64,000 bases of DNA from Flavobacteriia bacterium (GCA_947446925.1 CANFHU010000007.1:1-64000); one strand, 5' to 3'; positions 12,101 through 21,282 are shown, counted from the first letter of the stretch. Numbers and translations are program-made. The notes: generated from the sequence alone by a model not told the origin.

Positions 12101-13472
12101 CACGCTCCTCATTCTCTTGACCATGACGCATCACTTCTAAATAGAAATCCTCTCCAAATAAATCCTTCCACCAAAGCAATGCTTCTTCCGCTTGTTTTTC
12201 CCCAAGATTCAAAATCATGTTTGGAACTTCTCCATACAAGTTACCAGATAATACAATAATATCTTCGTGGTATTGCCTTATTAATTGCTTGTCAATACGC
12301 GGCACATAATACATACCTTCCGTAAAAGCAATCGAAGAAAGTTTAATTAAATTTTGGTATCCTACCTTATTTTTTGCTAATAAAACAATTTGATAACCAT
12401 TATCTTTCTGTGTCTTATCTAAATGATTACTACAAACATTAAATGTACACCCAATGATTGGAATAATTTCTTTTTTGGTAAACTCCTCTCCTTTCTCCTC
12501 CGCCTCTTTTCGTTCTTCTCGTACCTTTTTGTTATGCCCACTAATTGCTTTTTCGAAATGAAAAGCAGCCATCATATTACCTATGTCCGTTAGTGCAACC
12601 GCATCCATTCCAAGTTCTATTGTTTTTTGGACAAGACCTTGAATGGAAATAGTAGATTGAAGAATCGAATATTGTGAATGATTATGCAGATGAACAAAGG
12701 GAGCGTCCTTAAGGTGTGTAATATCTTTTATTGCAGCGCTACCAATGGAACTTTCTGCACCTCTGGTTTCTGCCTTAAGCGCAGCGCTTGCTTCCTTTAA
12801 ATTTACATGCTCCAATCCTATCGCTTGAATAATTGTAGGATTGTACTCTCTAAAACGATTGAAATAGGCAACTTCTTGCTTTAACTCTTCTACTGTAAAT
12901 ACTTCTTTACGAATCAATTCAAAGAAACAACGGGTAGTTGCCTCTACATCCGCAGTTGCGTTATGTGCCTCTGCAAATGGCTCATTAAAAAGTTCTTTAT
13001 GTAATTCAGATAATGTAGGTAATTTATATCTACCTCCACGCCCTCCTGGTAATTTACATAAAGTAGCTGTAACTTCTGTACACGTATCTAAAACAGGTAA
13101 ATTTTGCCATTCATTTCCTAAGCCTAAACGATGGAACTCACAACCAATAATATTTTTATCGAAACTAACATTTTGTCCGACTATGAATTTTGATTTTGCT
13201 ATAGCCTCTTGAAATTCGGCCATTGCTCGCTCAAGCGTCACCCCTTCATGCAATGCATACTCCGTAGAGATGCCGTGTATTTTTTCAGCATCGTATGGAA
13301 TATCAAAACCAATTGGCTGAATGATATAATCTTTTGCTTCGATTAATTCCCCGAGATCATCATGTAACTGCCAAGCAATTTGAATTGCGCGTGGCCAGTT
13401 ATCGGTATCTGTAAATGGTTTTTTCCAGTCTTTAGGTAGACCTGTTGTTTCTGTATCGAATATTAAATACAT
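9105..13472 (-). CDS. dnaE: DNA polymerase III alpha subunit with fused N-terminal exonuclease
   Basis: The 1455-residue replicative polymerase begins with a DnaQ-like 3'-5' exonuclease domain (residues 1-200): FDTETTG carries the DEDD motif I Asp/Glu, VGQNVSFD motif II, and AHNATADVEAT motif III. The PHP domain starts near residue 263 (FVHLHNHSQYSILQS). The palm active site PDIDIDFDDEGRGR is at about 686, the fingers segment GPGRGSAAGS lies just before it, and an OB-fold (about 1270-1350) follows the tandem HhH region. Standard DnaE is about 1160 residues, so the fused proofreading domain explains the extra length. The gene is monocistronic and its upstream region carries a dispersed repeat. 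Confidence 0.95.
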   Translation of the reverse strand: MYLIFDTETTGLPKDWKKPFTDTDNWPRAIQIAWQLHDDLGELIEAKDYIIQPIGFDIPYDAEKIHGISTEYALHEGVTLERAMAEFQEAIAKSKFIVGQNVSFDKNIIGCEFHRLGLGNEWQNLPVLDTCTEVTATLCKLPGGRGGRYKLPTLSELHKELFNEPFAEAHNATADVEATTRCFFELIRKEVFTVEELKQEVAYFNRFREYNPTIIQAIGLEHVNLKEASAALKAETRGAESSIGSAAIKDITHLKDAPFVHLHNHSQYSILQSTISIQGLVQKTIELGMDAVALTDIGNMMAAFHFEKAISGHNKKVREERKEAEEKGEEFTKKEIIPIIGCTFNVCSNHLDKTQKDNGYQIVLLAKNKVGYQNLIKLSSIAFTEGMYYVPRIDKQLIRQYHEDIIVLSGNLYGEVPNMILNLGEKQAEEALLWWKDLFGEDFYLEVMRHGQENEERVNQTLIKFAEKHQVKLVATNNTFYLNKADAVSHDILLCVKDNELVSTPVGRGRGFRYGLENQEYYFKSADEMKELFADLPEAILTVGEIIAKIEPFGLARDVLLPAFDIPEEFQDPQDAIDGGKRGENAFLRHLTYKGAEKRYPVITDEIRDRIDFELATVERTGYPGYFLIVQDFCQAARDMGVSVGPGRGSAAGSAVAYCTGITNVDPIKYDLLFERFLNPDRISMPDIDIDFDDEGRGRVIDWVIEKYGSNQVAQIITYGTMAAKSSLRDTARVLDLPLFEADRLAKLVPDISLKKLFSLDDAELASKLKNKTEDIQAANELKRLSQGTDLSAKVIQQAKQLEGSVRNTGIHACGVIITPSDITQFVPVATAKDSNMWCTQFDNSVAEEAGLLKMDFLGLKTLTLIKYAVKNVKERHGVDLVPDEFPVDDTPTYELFQRGETVGIFQYESPGMQKYMKELKPTVFADLIAMNALYRPGPIEYIPSFIKRKHGEEPIVYDVDACEEYLKETYGITVYQEQVMLLSQKLAGFSKGEADTLRKAMGKKQIYLLDKMRPQFIQQGNERGHDTVALEKIWKDWEAFASYAFNKSHSTCYAWIAYQTAYLKANYPAEYMASVLSNNMNDIKSVTFFMEECKRMGIQVLGPDVNESSYLFTVNKEGAIRFGLGAIKGMGTAPVEAVIKERSENGSYTSIFEFAKRVNLRVCTKKAFESLAYAGGFDSFKNVHRAQYFKEDGSGRMFLENAIRFGNSFQENANSSQASLFGEASGAEIPEPEIPKADEWPSMYKLSKEKEVVGIFISGHPLDDFRLEIESFCNGQVSMLNNPVENINKEVLMAAVISECENRMTKNNEPFGTMVIEDYTDSYKLFLFRENYLKFKPFFVPGTFVSIKGKFEIPRHRKEPEFVIQTMELLHDLKEKRANTIQLKISNKKLNQIMIQDLNRLFLENEGRCAVKFVIYDPLDNLEVTLPSKNIRIDPNNEFVKQLQGFDLEFELMG

Positions 13473-13897
13473 GATGTCTTCTGTAAATTGCTTTTTTTCG
13501 TTTTATAAACTCTTTTTAATTCCCTGCACTACCGTTTGGTCTTCGAAAGCAAAGTTTTCTCTCCTCATTTACTAAAGTAAACTCCGGATTTAATTTTTGG
13601 TTTGCCTCAAAAAATCTAATTTCTAGAAGCCACCATAAACTTTAATTTGAACATCAAATTTACAAAATCAGGATTGATTTTCGACTATGATAAAACAGAT
13701 ATAAAAAGATGTTACAAACATAAATAAAAACTTAAACTAATATATATTAAATACTTATAATTTAAAAATATATAATATTTTATATAAAGTTATTATTTAA
13801 TAATTTTTATTTGATAATTTCAGTATAAAAGAAACTCTCTTTCAATTTAAATTGTACATTTAAGGTACTATAATACACCCAAACAAATCAAATTCCT
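13473..13897. other. Intergenic region between divergent dnaE and pirin genes
   Basis: No ORF is supported here. The left part (13485-13635) is a copy of a dispersed intergenic repeat, and the right part (about 13680-13880) is very AT-rich and must hold the promoter of the pirin gene. No unambiguous TTTG/TAnnTTTG pair was found. Confidence 0.6.
13485..13635 (+). repeat. Dispersed intergenic repeat, copy 1
   Basis: It shares long near-identical blocks with 52173-52330 (AAATTGCTTTTT, TCCCTGC-CT-CCGTTTGGTC, CTTCGAAAGCAA, CTCTCCTCATTTACT, TTGCCTCAAAAAATCTAAT), and shorter parts with 18529-18630 and 44597-44710. This copy lacks the CCCGAT-GCTATCGGG hairpin found in two of the others. Confidence 0.85.
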
Positions 13898-14611
13898 ATG
13901 AAAACAATTTTTCACAAATCGGACACACGTGGCTTTGCGGATCACGGTTGGTTATTAGCGAAACACTCCTTTAGTTTTGCTGGATACCATAATCGAAATA
14001 GAATGCATTTTGGCGCATTGCGTGTTTTGAATGACGATGAAGTTTCTGCAGGAATTGGATTTCCTGAACATCCGCATGACAACATGGAAATCATTACTAT
14101 TCCATTAGAAGGAGAAGTTGCGCACAAAGATAGTATGGGGAATTCAGCGACAATTTCTGCAGGACAAATACAAATCATGAGTGCAGGAACGGGAATTTAT
14201 CACAGTGAATACAATCCAAGTTCGACGAACAAAACAAAACTGTTGCAAATTTGGGTCTTTCCCAACAAACGTAATGTTACCCCTCGTTACCAGGAGATCG
14301 ATGTGAAAGCGACGCAAATACCCAACGAATGGAATCAAATTGTATCTCCAAATGCGGATGACGCTGGCGGATGGATACATCAAGACGCATGGTTTCATCT
14401 TGGAGAAATGGATGCTGATACCACCAAAAAATATTCATTTCAAGGTGAATTGACAGGGATTTACGTTTTCATTATTGAAGGTAAGATACGCATAGACGGA
14501 CAAATCTTAGAACGTAGAGATGGTATGGGAATTGTAGAGACAAAAGAAGTTACCCTATCTATCCTTGAAAAAAGTAGGGTTCTAATTATGGAAGTTCCGC
14601 TTGAATTTTAA
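13898..14611 (+). CDS. Pirin family protein (YhhW-like bicupin)
   Basis: The 237-residue protein carries the pirin N-terminal block GFADHGWLLAKHSFSFAGY. Its metal ligands are visible as FPEHPHDNMEI (two His) and GTGIYHSEYN (His and Glu) in the first cupin, with a second, less conserved barrel at the C-terminus. Characterised relatives such as YhhW act as quercetinases; the natural substrate here is unknown. Cytosolic and monocistronic. Confidence 0.92.
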   Translation: MKTIFHKSDTRGFADHGWLLAKHSFSFAGYHNRNRMHFGALRVLNDDEVSAGIGFPEHPHDNMEIITIPLEGEVAHKDSMGNSATISAGQIQIMSAGTGIYHSEYNPSSTNKTKLLQIWVFPNKRNVTPRYQEIDVKATQIPNEWNQIVSPNADDAGGWIHQDAWFHLGEMDADTTKKYSFQGELTGIYVFIIEGKIRIDGQILERRDGMGIVETKEVTLSILEKSRVLIMEVPLEF

Positions 14612-14738
14612 AAAACACACGTAAAAAACTAAAAATCAATACACTATTATTTAGACAAATTACAAACTACTATTTTTCTACCTATCAAGACAACTTAATT
14701 GATTATTTGTCGTTATACTATTATACAAAAAAAAAATT

Positions 14739-15209
14739 ATGAAAATATCCTTTTTAATTTTTGCATTGTTCAGTTTTTTATTCATTTCATGTGAAAGACA
14801 AGGCACTGGAAACTGCACAGAAACCAACATAAGTACAATAAACAGGTCTAGCCATCATCGTGGAGACGATTGTACCACTTGCCATAAATCAGGAAGAGAA
14901 GGAAGAGGATGTTTTTCCATTTGTGGTTCCGCATTCAAAAGCAACAAAATTACACCGATACAAAATGCTGTAATGGTTCTATTCTCTAAAGACGAAAACG
15001 GAAACATTACAGATGCCAGCAAAGCTATTCCAATTGACAAAAGCGGGAATTTTTACACCACGGAAACTATTTCTTTCACAGGCAAATATCCAGCAATCAT
15101 CTCCAATGGAGACACTTCGATGATGGGAGGCGCATTAACAAATAACGCATCTTGTAATAAATGTCATGCTACAAATGGTTCTCAGGAACCTATTTATTCG
15201 CAGTATTAG
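14739..15209 (+). CDS. Lipoprotein with two CxxCH haem-like motifs
   Basis: The 156-residue protein begins with a lipoprotein signal (MKISFLIFALFSFLFIS, then Cys at 18). CTTCH near residue 46 and CNKCH near residue 142 match the haem c attachment motif CxxCH. A further Cys pair lies near 57-61, and a beta-rich carboxypeptidase-regulatory-like middle lies between the two motifs. It is probably anchored in the periplasm or outer membrane. It could be a small cytochrome-like electron carrier, or the motifs could bind a metal; no axial Met could be assigned. No partner gene is adjacent. Confidence 0.7.
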   Translation: MKISFLIFALFSFLFISCERQGTGNCTETNISTINRSSHHRGDDCTTCHKSGREGRGCFSICGSAFKSNKITPIQNAVMVLFSKDENGNITDASKAIPIDKSGNFYTTETISFTGKYPAIISNGDTSMMGGALTNNASCNKCHATNGSQEPIYSQY

Positions 15210-15237
15210 ATTTTGATTTTTAGAGAGGGTTTAGTGT

Positions 15238-15313
15238 CGGGTGAATCTCGATTCACCCGAACCACGATTCACCCGAACCACGATTGAATATTTGCGGGTT
15301 AATCGCGATTAAC
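15238..15313. repeat. Cluster of short palindromes and direct repeats
   Basis: CGGGTGAATCTCGATTCACCCG (15238-15259, written here only to show its 9-bp arms CGGGTGAAT/ATTCACCCG) forms a hairpin. The unit GATTCACCCGAACCAC then occurs twice, and GTTAATCGCGATTAAC (15298-15313) is a perfect 16-bp palindrome. It lies between two convergent genes and may terminate both. Confidence 0.7.
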
Positions 15314-15332
15314 TCTTACGCGCGATTAATTC

Positions 15333-16229
15333 TTACGATTGGAGTACTCCCTCTTTTAAGGAGCAAGGAGAAACTACTATTTTTTGTATTTCAAGCTGCT
15401 GAATCACCCAACGCGTTTTAATCGCAGCAATAGGAGCCATTTTTCGACGTATAGGAATGATATGTGGGTTTAAATCACGCTGGGACTGACTTGACATAAT
15501 AATCCAGTCTAACGTGCGCACAAAGTCATTTATCGGCAATTCTTCAGTTTCTGTAAAACTTGGAAGCGGCTGTTTGTTAATCATTTCGTAAAACGTTTCA
15601 AAACATCCTGATGCACCTATTAAGGTTTGACATGTTTTTCCTTTCATAAATTCGCTAGCACGAGAAGAAATCCATTCCTCCACTTTTATGCATTCTTCGG
15701 GTGTAAGCGGATCACTCAATTCTAATTCTTGAAAAATACGAGAAACACCAATATTTAAAGAAATCAAATCATCTACCCCATTAGGTCCTGCAAAAATAAA
15801 TTCGGTACTTCCTCCACCAACATCCATGACCATGGATTGTTCTGTGAACTCATGCGTCCATTTCACTCCTTCATAGATATAGTTTGCCTCTTGTTCTCCG
15901 GTGATGATTTCTACTTTAACACCTGTTTCTTTTTCGATAAGTTGAACAAAATCGCGCCCATTTATTGCATCTCGAATCGCAGATGTGCCAAAAGCACGAA
16001 TTTCATCCACTTCATGACGATTACACATACTCGCAAAATGAGTCATTGTTTTTACTGCACGTAAAATAGCATCCGACACAATAACACCGTCATTAAGCCC
16101 CCCCATTCCAAGTGCAACACCATCTTTTTCTGCATGTATTACTTCTATTTCTAGTTTAGAAACATCCGCAATCAACAAATTAAAAGTATTGGTACCTAAA
16201 TCAATTACTGCAATACGCTTACTATCCAT
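15333..16229 (-). CDS. Ppx/GppA family phosphatase
   Basis: The 298-residue protein has the ASKHA phosphatase fold. IAVIDLGTNTFNLLIAD (residues 6-22) is the phosphate-1 loop, the exopolyphosphatase-type Glu region ITGEQEANYIYEGV is near 115, and VMDVGGGSTEF (about 138) is the phosphate-2 loop. At about 300 residues it is the short form without the C-terminal HD-like domain, so it may act on polyphosphate or (p)ppGpp. Its start overlaps the end of the upstream ABC permease gene by 8 bp, placing it last in a three-gene operon. Confidence 0.9.
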   Translation of the reverse strand: MDSKRIAVIDLGTNTFNLLIADVSKLEIEVIHAEKDGVALGMGGLNDGVIVSDAILRAVKTMTHFASMCNRHEVDEIRAFGTSAIRDAINGRDFVQLIEKETGVKVEIITGEQEANYIYEGVKWTHEFTEQSMVMDVGGGSTEFIFAGPNGVDDLISLNIGVSRIFQELELSDPLTPEECIKVEEWISSRASEFMKGKTCQTLIGASGCFETFYEMINKQPLPSFTETEELPINDFVRTLDWIIMSSQSQRDLNPHIIPIRRKMAPIAAIKTRWVIQQLEIQKIVVSPCSLKEGVLQS

Positions 16230-17556
16230 TTTTTAACCAAGTAACAAATTGTGTAAGTTTTAAACGATGACCAAATTGAAGTATTCCATTTTGATATAAT
16301 CGTCCTGCTATTCTCAATGTAGCAAATGAACTCAGCGCTAAGATAATAAAAGAAACATAAATTTGATAGCCTTCCCCTAAAGAATAACCTTGCGCCAACT
16401 TAACCATACAAACCATTGGCGAGGAAAAAGGAACAAACGACAAAATATAAGTCAAATCACTTAATGGATTTTGCACCGTATAATACCCTGCCCACAAAGC
16501 GATTATTAACAAAGCCATAATAGGCAATACAAATTGTTGCCCATCATTTTCAGAACCAGAAGTAGCTCCCAAAGCTGCGAAAAATGTACCATAAAAAATA
16601 TACCCCCCTATAAAAAACAATAAGAAAAATACTAACATGTCGCCAAATTGAATACGCGAATAGACTAATTCTACAAAATCATTATATGCTTTGGAACGAA
16701 ATAAACTATCTTCCATCCCAGAAGTTGTTTTGGATGTCATTTCAGATAAATCCCAATTGGAAATATGAAGCATATTCGGAAATAATGTTTCTCTTAATAT
16801 AAATAAGCCTATCCATATTAACACCGTCCAAATAATAAACTGAACAATCGCAGCAATTCCAATTCCAGCAATTTTACCAAACATCAATTGTCGAGGTTTA
16901 ACCGATGCTAATAAAACTTCTACAATACGATTCGATTTTTCACTTGAAACACTTCTTAAAATGGTCATCCCGAACAACAAAATAAAAAGTAAAATTACTC
17001 CACCAAAGAAAAAACCAACCCAACTCGAAAGACTATACGATTCATTTTTAGGGTCATACAAGTTTCTAAATGCAATTGTTACCGGTTGTTTTATCCCTCT
17101 AAATTCTTGGACCGACATTTTCGAAAATCGACCAACCATCACCTCTTCCAAGCGACGCTCCAAATGAAATTGAATACTTGTCGCGAATAGAAAACTTGGT
17201 TTTTCTTTATAAAATAAAAATGCCGCCTTGTTACTTATAATTTTTTCATTCAACTCTAATAATGCATCGTACTTTTGAAACCGTTTACTTTTCTCAAAGT
17301 CTTTCAACTGCACATAATTATTAGCAAAATCATAACCAATACTTCCAGTAGTATTCGCTAAAATTTTATTGTCCATGATTCCAGCCGGATCCACAATCAA
17401 CACATTCCAATGTGGCTTATTATTTTCACCAACTGAAAATAAAATATAAACCAACAACATTACCAATAAAGGCCCTACTATAGCCATCCCTATAAATGAA
17501 CGTGTTTTAATTCGCTCTTTTAACTCACGCTGCGCCACTAACCAACTTACATTCAT
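16222..17556 (-). CDS. ABC-2 type exporter permease, NatB-like
   Basis: The 444-residue protein has one N-terminal membrane helix (SFIGMAIVGPLLVMLLVYIL), a periplasmic domain of about 140 residues, then five or six helices (VGFFFGGVILLFILLFG, IAAIVQFIIWTVLIWIGLFI, MLVFFLLFFIGGYIFYG and others). TILRSVSSEKSNRIVEVLLASVKPRQLM is the typical ABC-2 intracellular loop of NatB/YhaP proteins. It overlaps the ATPase gene by 4 bp and should form the transporter with it. Substrate unknown; Na+ export is the family precedent. Confidence 0.88.
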   Translation of the reverse strand: MNVSWLVAQRELKERIKTRSFIGMAIVGPLLVMLLVYILFSVGENNKPHWNVLIVDPAGIMDNKILANTTGSIGYDFANNYVQLKDFEKSKRFQKYDALLELNEKIISNKAAFLFYKEKPSFLFATSIQFHLERRLEEVMVGRFSKMSVQEFRGIKQPVTIAFRNLYDPKNESYSLSSWVGFFFGGVILLFILLFGMTILRSVSSEKSNRIVEVLLASVKPRQLMFGKIAGIGIAAIVQFIIWTVLIWIGLFILRETLFPNMLHISNWDLSEMTSKTTSGMEDSLFRSKAYNDFVELVYSRIQFGDMLVFFLLFFIGGYIFYGTFFAALGATSGSENDGQQFVLPIMALLIIALWAGYYTVQNPLSDLTYILSFVPFSSPMVCMVKLAQGYSLGEGYQIYVSFIILALSSFATLRIAGRLYQNGILQFGHRLKLTQFVTWLKNG

Positions 17557-18470
17557 ATATTTTTGCCAGTTACAGTTTCAATAAATATTTGTTGCATGGA
17601 AGGAAGTACTTCCCAAGCCGCTTCTATTTCAATTTGACCGATTAATGTTTTTAAAAGATCCTGGAAATTATTTTCTCCTCGCATTGCTACGTATGCTACG
17701 AATCGGTCTTTAGCAAGTTCTTCTTTTTCTATTAGTTCAAATCCAGTCCACAATGCATGGGTAAAAGCCAACATATTACCTTTAAACTTAATCGCAAAGC
17801 GGCCATCTTTACGATTTTCTCGTAACTCTAAAACACTTCCTTCAAGTATTTTTTTGGATTGATGAATCAATGCCGCACGATCACAAATTTCTTCTACACT
17901 CTTCATATTATGACTAGAAAGAAGAATTGTTTTGCCTGCTTTCTTCATGGATTTCAATTCATTTTGAATCAACTCGACGTTTACAGGGTCAAACCCTGAA
18001 AAAGGCTCATCTAGAATCAATAGTTTAGGTTCATGTAACACAGCACAAATAAATTGCACTTTTTGCGCCATCCCTTTGGATAACTCTTCAATACGTTTGT
18101 TTTTCCAAGAGGTAATTTCAAATTTTTCTAACCAAGTATTTAAACTACGATTCACTTCTTCTTTTGACATTCTGCGCAACCTACCTAAAAACACAGCATG
18201 ATCATACACCGTCATGGTTTTGTACAATCCTCGTTCTTCTGGCAAATAACCGATTTCCGCCAAATGCTTACCTTTCATTAATTCGCCATGGTAACGAACT
18301 TCTCCTTTTTCAGGTTCAATAATTCGGTTAATTATACGTATCAATGTTGTTTTACCAGCACCATTAGGTCCAAGCAAACCAAAAATTTCACCTTCATTTA
18401 AAGTAAGAGACACATCGTCTACTGCAATTTTCTGAAAATACGATTTGGTTATCGACGTGAGTTGAAGCAT
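17553..18470 (-). CDS. ABC transporter ATP-binding protein, NatA-like
   Basis: The 305-residue ATPase has Walker A GPNGAGKTT (about 34-42), Q-loop GYLPEERGLY, signature ELSKGMAQK (S-K-G variant common in NatA-like proteins), Walker B LLILDEPFSGFD and H-loop SSHNM. A C-terminal DUF4162-like domain follows (RFAIKFKGNML ... IEIEAAWEVLPSMQQIFIETV). It is first gene in the operon with the permease and Ppx-like protein. Confidence 0.92.
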   Translation of the reverse strand: MLQLTSITKSYFQKIAVDDVSLTLNEGEIFGLLGPNGAGKTTLIRIINRIIEPEKGEVRYHGELMKGKHLAEIGYLPEERGLYKTMTVYDHAVFLGRLRRMSKEEVNRSLNTWLEKFEITSWKNKRIEELSKGMAQKVQFICAVLHEPKLLILDEPFSGFDPVNVELIQNELKSMKKAGKTILLSSHNMKSVEEICDRAALIHQSKKILEGSVLELRENRKDGRFAIKFKGNMLAFTHALWTGFELIEKEELAKDRFVAYVAMRGENNFQDLLKTLIGQIEIEAAWEVLPSMQQIFIETVTGKNI

Positions 18471-18528
18471 TGGAATTAATTTGGATAAAAATACGATTTA
18501 ATTATTTATGGGAACTTCTATACCTTTC

Positions 18529-18630
18529 TTTTTCTTCGTTCAACTACTACATTAAACTACTCATTTACTACTGTAAACTTCGAGTATAATTTCTTGTCTA
18601 CTTCAAAAAATCTAATTTTCAGAAGCCCCC
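18529..18630 (+). repeat. Dispersed intergenic repeat, copy 2 (short form)
   Basis: CTTTTTCTTCGTTCAACTAC...CTCATTTACTACTGTAAACTTCG...TTCTTGTCTACTTCAAAAAATCTAATTTTCAGAAGCC resembles the other copies but lacks the central CCGTTTGGTCTTCGAAAGC block. It overlaps the 3' end of the downstream CPBP gene, whose last codons (SDQTEGGKGASEN) lie in or next to it. Confidence 0.7.
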
Positions 18631-19577
18631 TTTCCCCCTTCCGTTTGATCGGAATTTTCCAATTCAATCGTTTCAAATAATACTTTCTTCCATGATTTCC
18701 ATTTGTATACTTTATGATAAATAAAAAGTAACATCGGAAAAAACACCAATACAATTATCCATAAATCTATTCCAATAACTGGCTCAGAAACATCCATAAA
18801 TAGTGCATCCGTCTGAAAAACCTGCCAATTGTTAGTAACCATTAACGCACCGAAAATATTATTTATGGTATGAAAACCTAGACTTAACTCTAAACCATCA
18901 TCTAAAACCGTAAGTAAAGCCATAAATAGACCACAGGAAAAATAATAAAGTAAAATTTGCGTTCCTAATTTTTCAACTTCAGGATTATCGATGTGTAAGC
19001 CAGCAAAAATAATGGATGAAACGACAGCAGAAATTATAGGTTTTTTAAAAACGTTAATACTCCCTTGCATCATGTATCCGCGAAACAACAATTCTTCTAC
19101 AGCAGTTTGGATCGGTAATATAAAGCATGATATTCCTAATAGCATCCAAAAAGAATCCTTCTGATAATTCCACTGAATATTTTCATTCGTTAAACTAGCA
19201 TAACACAAGCCACCACCTAAAACAACCCCAAACAAGGTAAAACTTAGAAAAAAACGTTTCCAATCAAACGTATTTCGCGCCGAAAAAATGGACCATAAAG
19301 GTCGCTGATGAATATATTTAATAGACAGAAGTAAAGCAAAAAAAAGCGCAACAAATGGCAAGAGATTAATGATGAAAAACAAATTATTTCCCATTAGTTC
19401 GCGTGCTTGCACTAATGAATAATTCGCCAATTCAGAAGTCTGCACTCCAATTAAGGACATTCCTGTAGCATAGGAAAGTTGACCCGTAACTATAAAAACA
19501 GAAATAATTCCAGTGATGGTTATCACATACCGGAGGTAGGACCTTTTTCCAAGAGCCGCTAATCGAAGATACCTCAT
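18612..19577 (-). CDS. CPBP family intramembrane metalloprotease (Abi)
   Basis: The 321-residue membrane protein has about eight hydrophobic segments. The catalytic signature AVEELLFRGYMM is near residue 166, with the expected later motifs FAGLHIDNPE and GFHTINNIFGA supplying His and Asn. Relatives include Rce1-like and bacteriocin-immunity CAAX proteases. Its substrate cannot be inferred from the neighbours, tRNA-Asp upstream and an ABC operon downstream. Confidence 0.9.
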   Translation of the reverse strand: MRYLRLAALGKRSYLRYVITITGIISVFIVTGQLSYATGMSLIGVQTSELANYSLVQARELMGNNLFFIINLLPFVALFFALLLSIKYIHQRPLWSIFSARNTFDWKRFFLSFTLFGVVLGGGLCYASLTNENIQWNYQKDSFWMLLGISCFILPIQTAVEELLFRGYMMQGSINVFKKPIISAVVSSIIFAGLHIDNPEVEKLGTQILLYYFSCGLFMALLTVLDDGLELSLGFHTINNIFGALMVTNNWQVFQTDALFMDVSEPVIGIDLWIIVLVFFPMLLFIYHKVYKWKSWKKVLFETIELENSDQTEGGKGASEN

Positions 19578-19614
19578 CCGTTATTGTCGTTTTATTTTCA
19601 CAAAATAGTAAAAC

Positions 19615-19644
19615 AAAAAAAGCCTTAGATTTCTCTAAGGCTTT
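19615..19644 (-). terminator. Intrinsic terminator of tRNA-Asp
   Basis: On the minus strand AAAGCCTTAGA...TCTAAGGCTTT forms a strong stem of about 11 bp followed by a run of Ts, 16 bases after the tRNA 3' end. It also isolates the CPBP gene from tRNA transcription. Confidence 0.85.
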
Positions 19645-19659
19645 AACACTTAACTTTTG

Positions 19660-19733
19660 CGGTCTGGACGGGACTCGAACCCGCGACCCCATGCGTGACA
19701 GGCATGTATTCTAACCAACTGAACTACCAAACC
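19660..19733 (-). tRNA. tRNA-Asp (GTC)
   Basis: Read on the minus strand, the 74-nt gene has acceptor arms GGTTTGG/CCAGACC (one T-G pair) and a D-arm with AGTTCAGTTGGTTAGAAT. The anticodon loop CTGTCAC gives anticodon GTC, and the T-arm is GCGGGTTCGAGTCCCGT. The discriminator is G, as expected for tRNA-Asp. The 3' CCA is not encoded. Confidence 0.97.
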
Positions 19734-19872
19734 AATATCTAAACTTCATTGAAGCTCTAACTACAGTTAGAATTGCTTTATAATATTGTGTAAGCCTTTC
19801 GTTAAATGCTTTGCAAAGATACACCTATTTTTTGTTTCTGCAATACTTTTTCAAAAAAAATCGTAAAAAAAA

Positions 19873-21162
19873 TTAATTTTCTACAATTAATAGGTAATTC
19901 GTCTTCTTTCCTTTTCCGATTAACACAAACTTATCATTGATTAAATCACTAGAAGTCAACACATACGCCTCAGATACTTTTTCTTTATTGACAGCAATAG
20001 CATTTGCTTTTAATTCACGTTTCGCCTCTCCATTACTAGACAAAAAAGCAGATTTAGAAACTAGCGCATCCATAATCACTACTCCTTCCCCAAAATCAGC
20101 ACGTGAAATTGATGCTTTTGGAACACCATCAAACACTTCTAAAAACTGTTCATTATTTAACTTTCTCAAATCTTCCGAGGTCGATTTACCAAATAAAATA
20201 TTACTTGCAACAATGGCAGCTTCTAACGCTTCTTTTCCGTGTACACGTGTTGTCACCTCTTCTGCAATTGCTTTTTGTAGCGCTCGTAAATGAGGGGCTT
20301 CCTCGTGTTCCTTTTCAATGCGTTCAATTTCATCTCTAGAAATTAATGTAAAATAGCGAACTAATTTTTTCGCATCTTCGTCTGTTGCGTTCAACCAAAA
20401 CTGATAAAAAGTATAGGGAGTAGTTTTTGTAGGATCTAACCAAACAGTACCTGATTCTGTTTTTCCAAATTTTCCACCATCTGCTTTGGTTAATAAAGGA
20501 CACGTAAAAGCAAAAGCGTCTCCTCCACCTTTTCGACGAATCAATTCTGTTCCAGTGGTAATATTCCCCCATTGATCTGACCCACCGATTTGAATTTTAC
20601 AATCGTAGTTTTTATGTAAATGTAAATAATCGTATCCTTGAAGCAATTGGTAGGAAAACTCCGTAAAAGAAATTCCAGTTTCGATTCTTTTCTTCACAGA
20701 ATCTTTCGCCATCATATAATTTACCGTAATGTGTTTCCCGATATCACGAATAAAATCCAAGAAAGAAAAATTCCGCATCCATTCGTAATTATTCAACAAC
20801 AAGGCTTTGTTTTCTCCATTTTCGAAATCCAAGAATTTTTTCAATTGATTGGATACTCCCTCTACGTTTTTATTTAACGCTTCCTCATCTAACAAATTTC
20901 GCTCTGCAGATTTCCCAGATGGATCCCCAACCATTCCAGTGGCACCACCCACCAAGGCGATAGGTCTATGTCCAGCATTTTGTAAATGAACGAGCAACAT
21001 AATTGGCAACAAACTACCTACATGGAGCGAATCTGAAGTTGGATCAAAACCCACATAGCCTGTTGTCATTTCTTTTAACAACTGTTCTTCTGTTCCAGGC
21101 ATAACATCCTGAATCATTCCTCTCCATTGTAATTCTGCAATTAAATTTGTTTTCATGTGCAC
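19873..21162 (-). CDS. tyrS: Tyrosyl-tRNA synthetase
   Basis: The 429-residue class I synthetase attaches tyrosine to tRNA-Tyr. GFDPTSDSLHVGSLLP (about 37-52) holds the HIGH-like motif (HVGS), GGSDQWGNITTG is the tyrosine-specific pocket near 193, and KFGKTESG (about 230) is the KMSKS-like loop. The last 70 residues form the S4-like RNA-binding domain. An in-frame ATG two codons later (MKTNLIAELQWRG) is an equally plausible start. Confidence 0.97.
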   Translation of the reverse strand: MHMKTNLIAELQWRGMIQDVMPGTEEQLLKEMTTGYVGFDPTSDSLHVGSLLPIMLLVHLQNAGHRPIALVGGATGMVGDPSGKSAERNLLDEEALNKNVEGVSNQLKKFLDFENGENKALLLNNYEWMRNFSFLDFIRDIGKHITVNYMMAKDSVKKRIETGISFTEFSYQLLQGYDYLHLHKNYDCKIQIGGSDQWGNITTGTELIRRKGGGDAFAFTCPLLTKADGGKFGKTESGTVWLDPTKTTPYTFYQFWLNATDEDAKKLVRYFTLISRDEIERIEKEHEEAPHLRALQKAIAEEVTTRVHGKEALEAAIVASNILFGKSTSEDLRKLNNEQFLEVFDGVPKASISRADFGEGVVIMDALVSKSAFLSSNGEAKRELKANAIAVNKEKVSEAYVLTSSDLINDKFVLIGKGKKTNYLLIVEN

Positions 21163-21282
21163 GTTTCTAAAGGTGATATTTGGTTACAAAAGTAAAAAGA
21201 TTTTTACAAGTGAAATTTTCCGGTTGCATCTATGCTTCCATAAGTGTGAAAAAAAGTCTAAATTTGCTTAAAAACATATATT

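Noticed and set aside
15238..15313. Origin or attachment site
   Set aside because: No repeated DnaA boxes, no integrase, and the position between convergent genes fits termination better.
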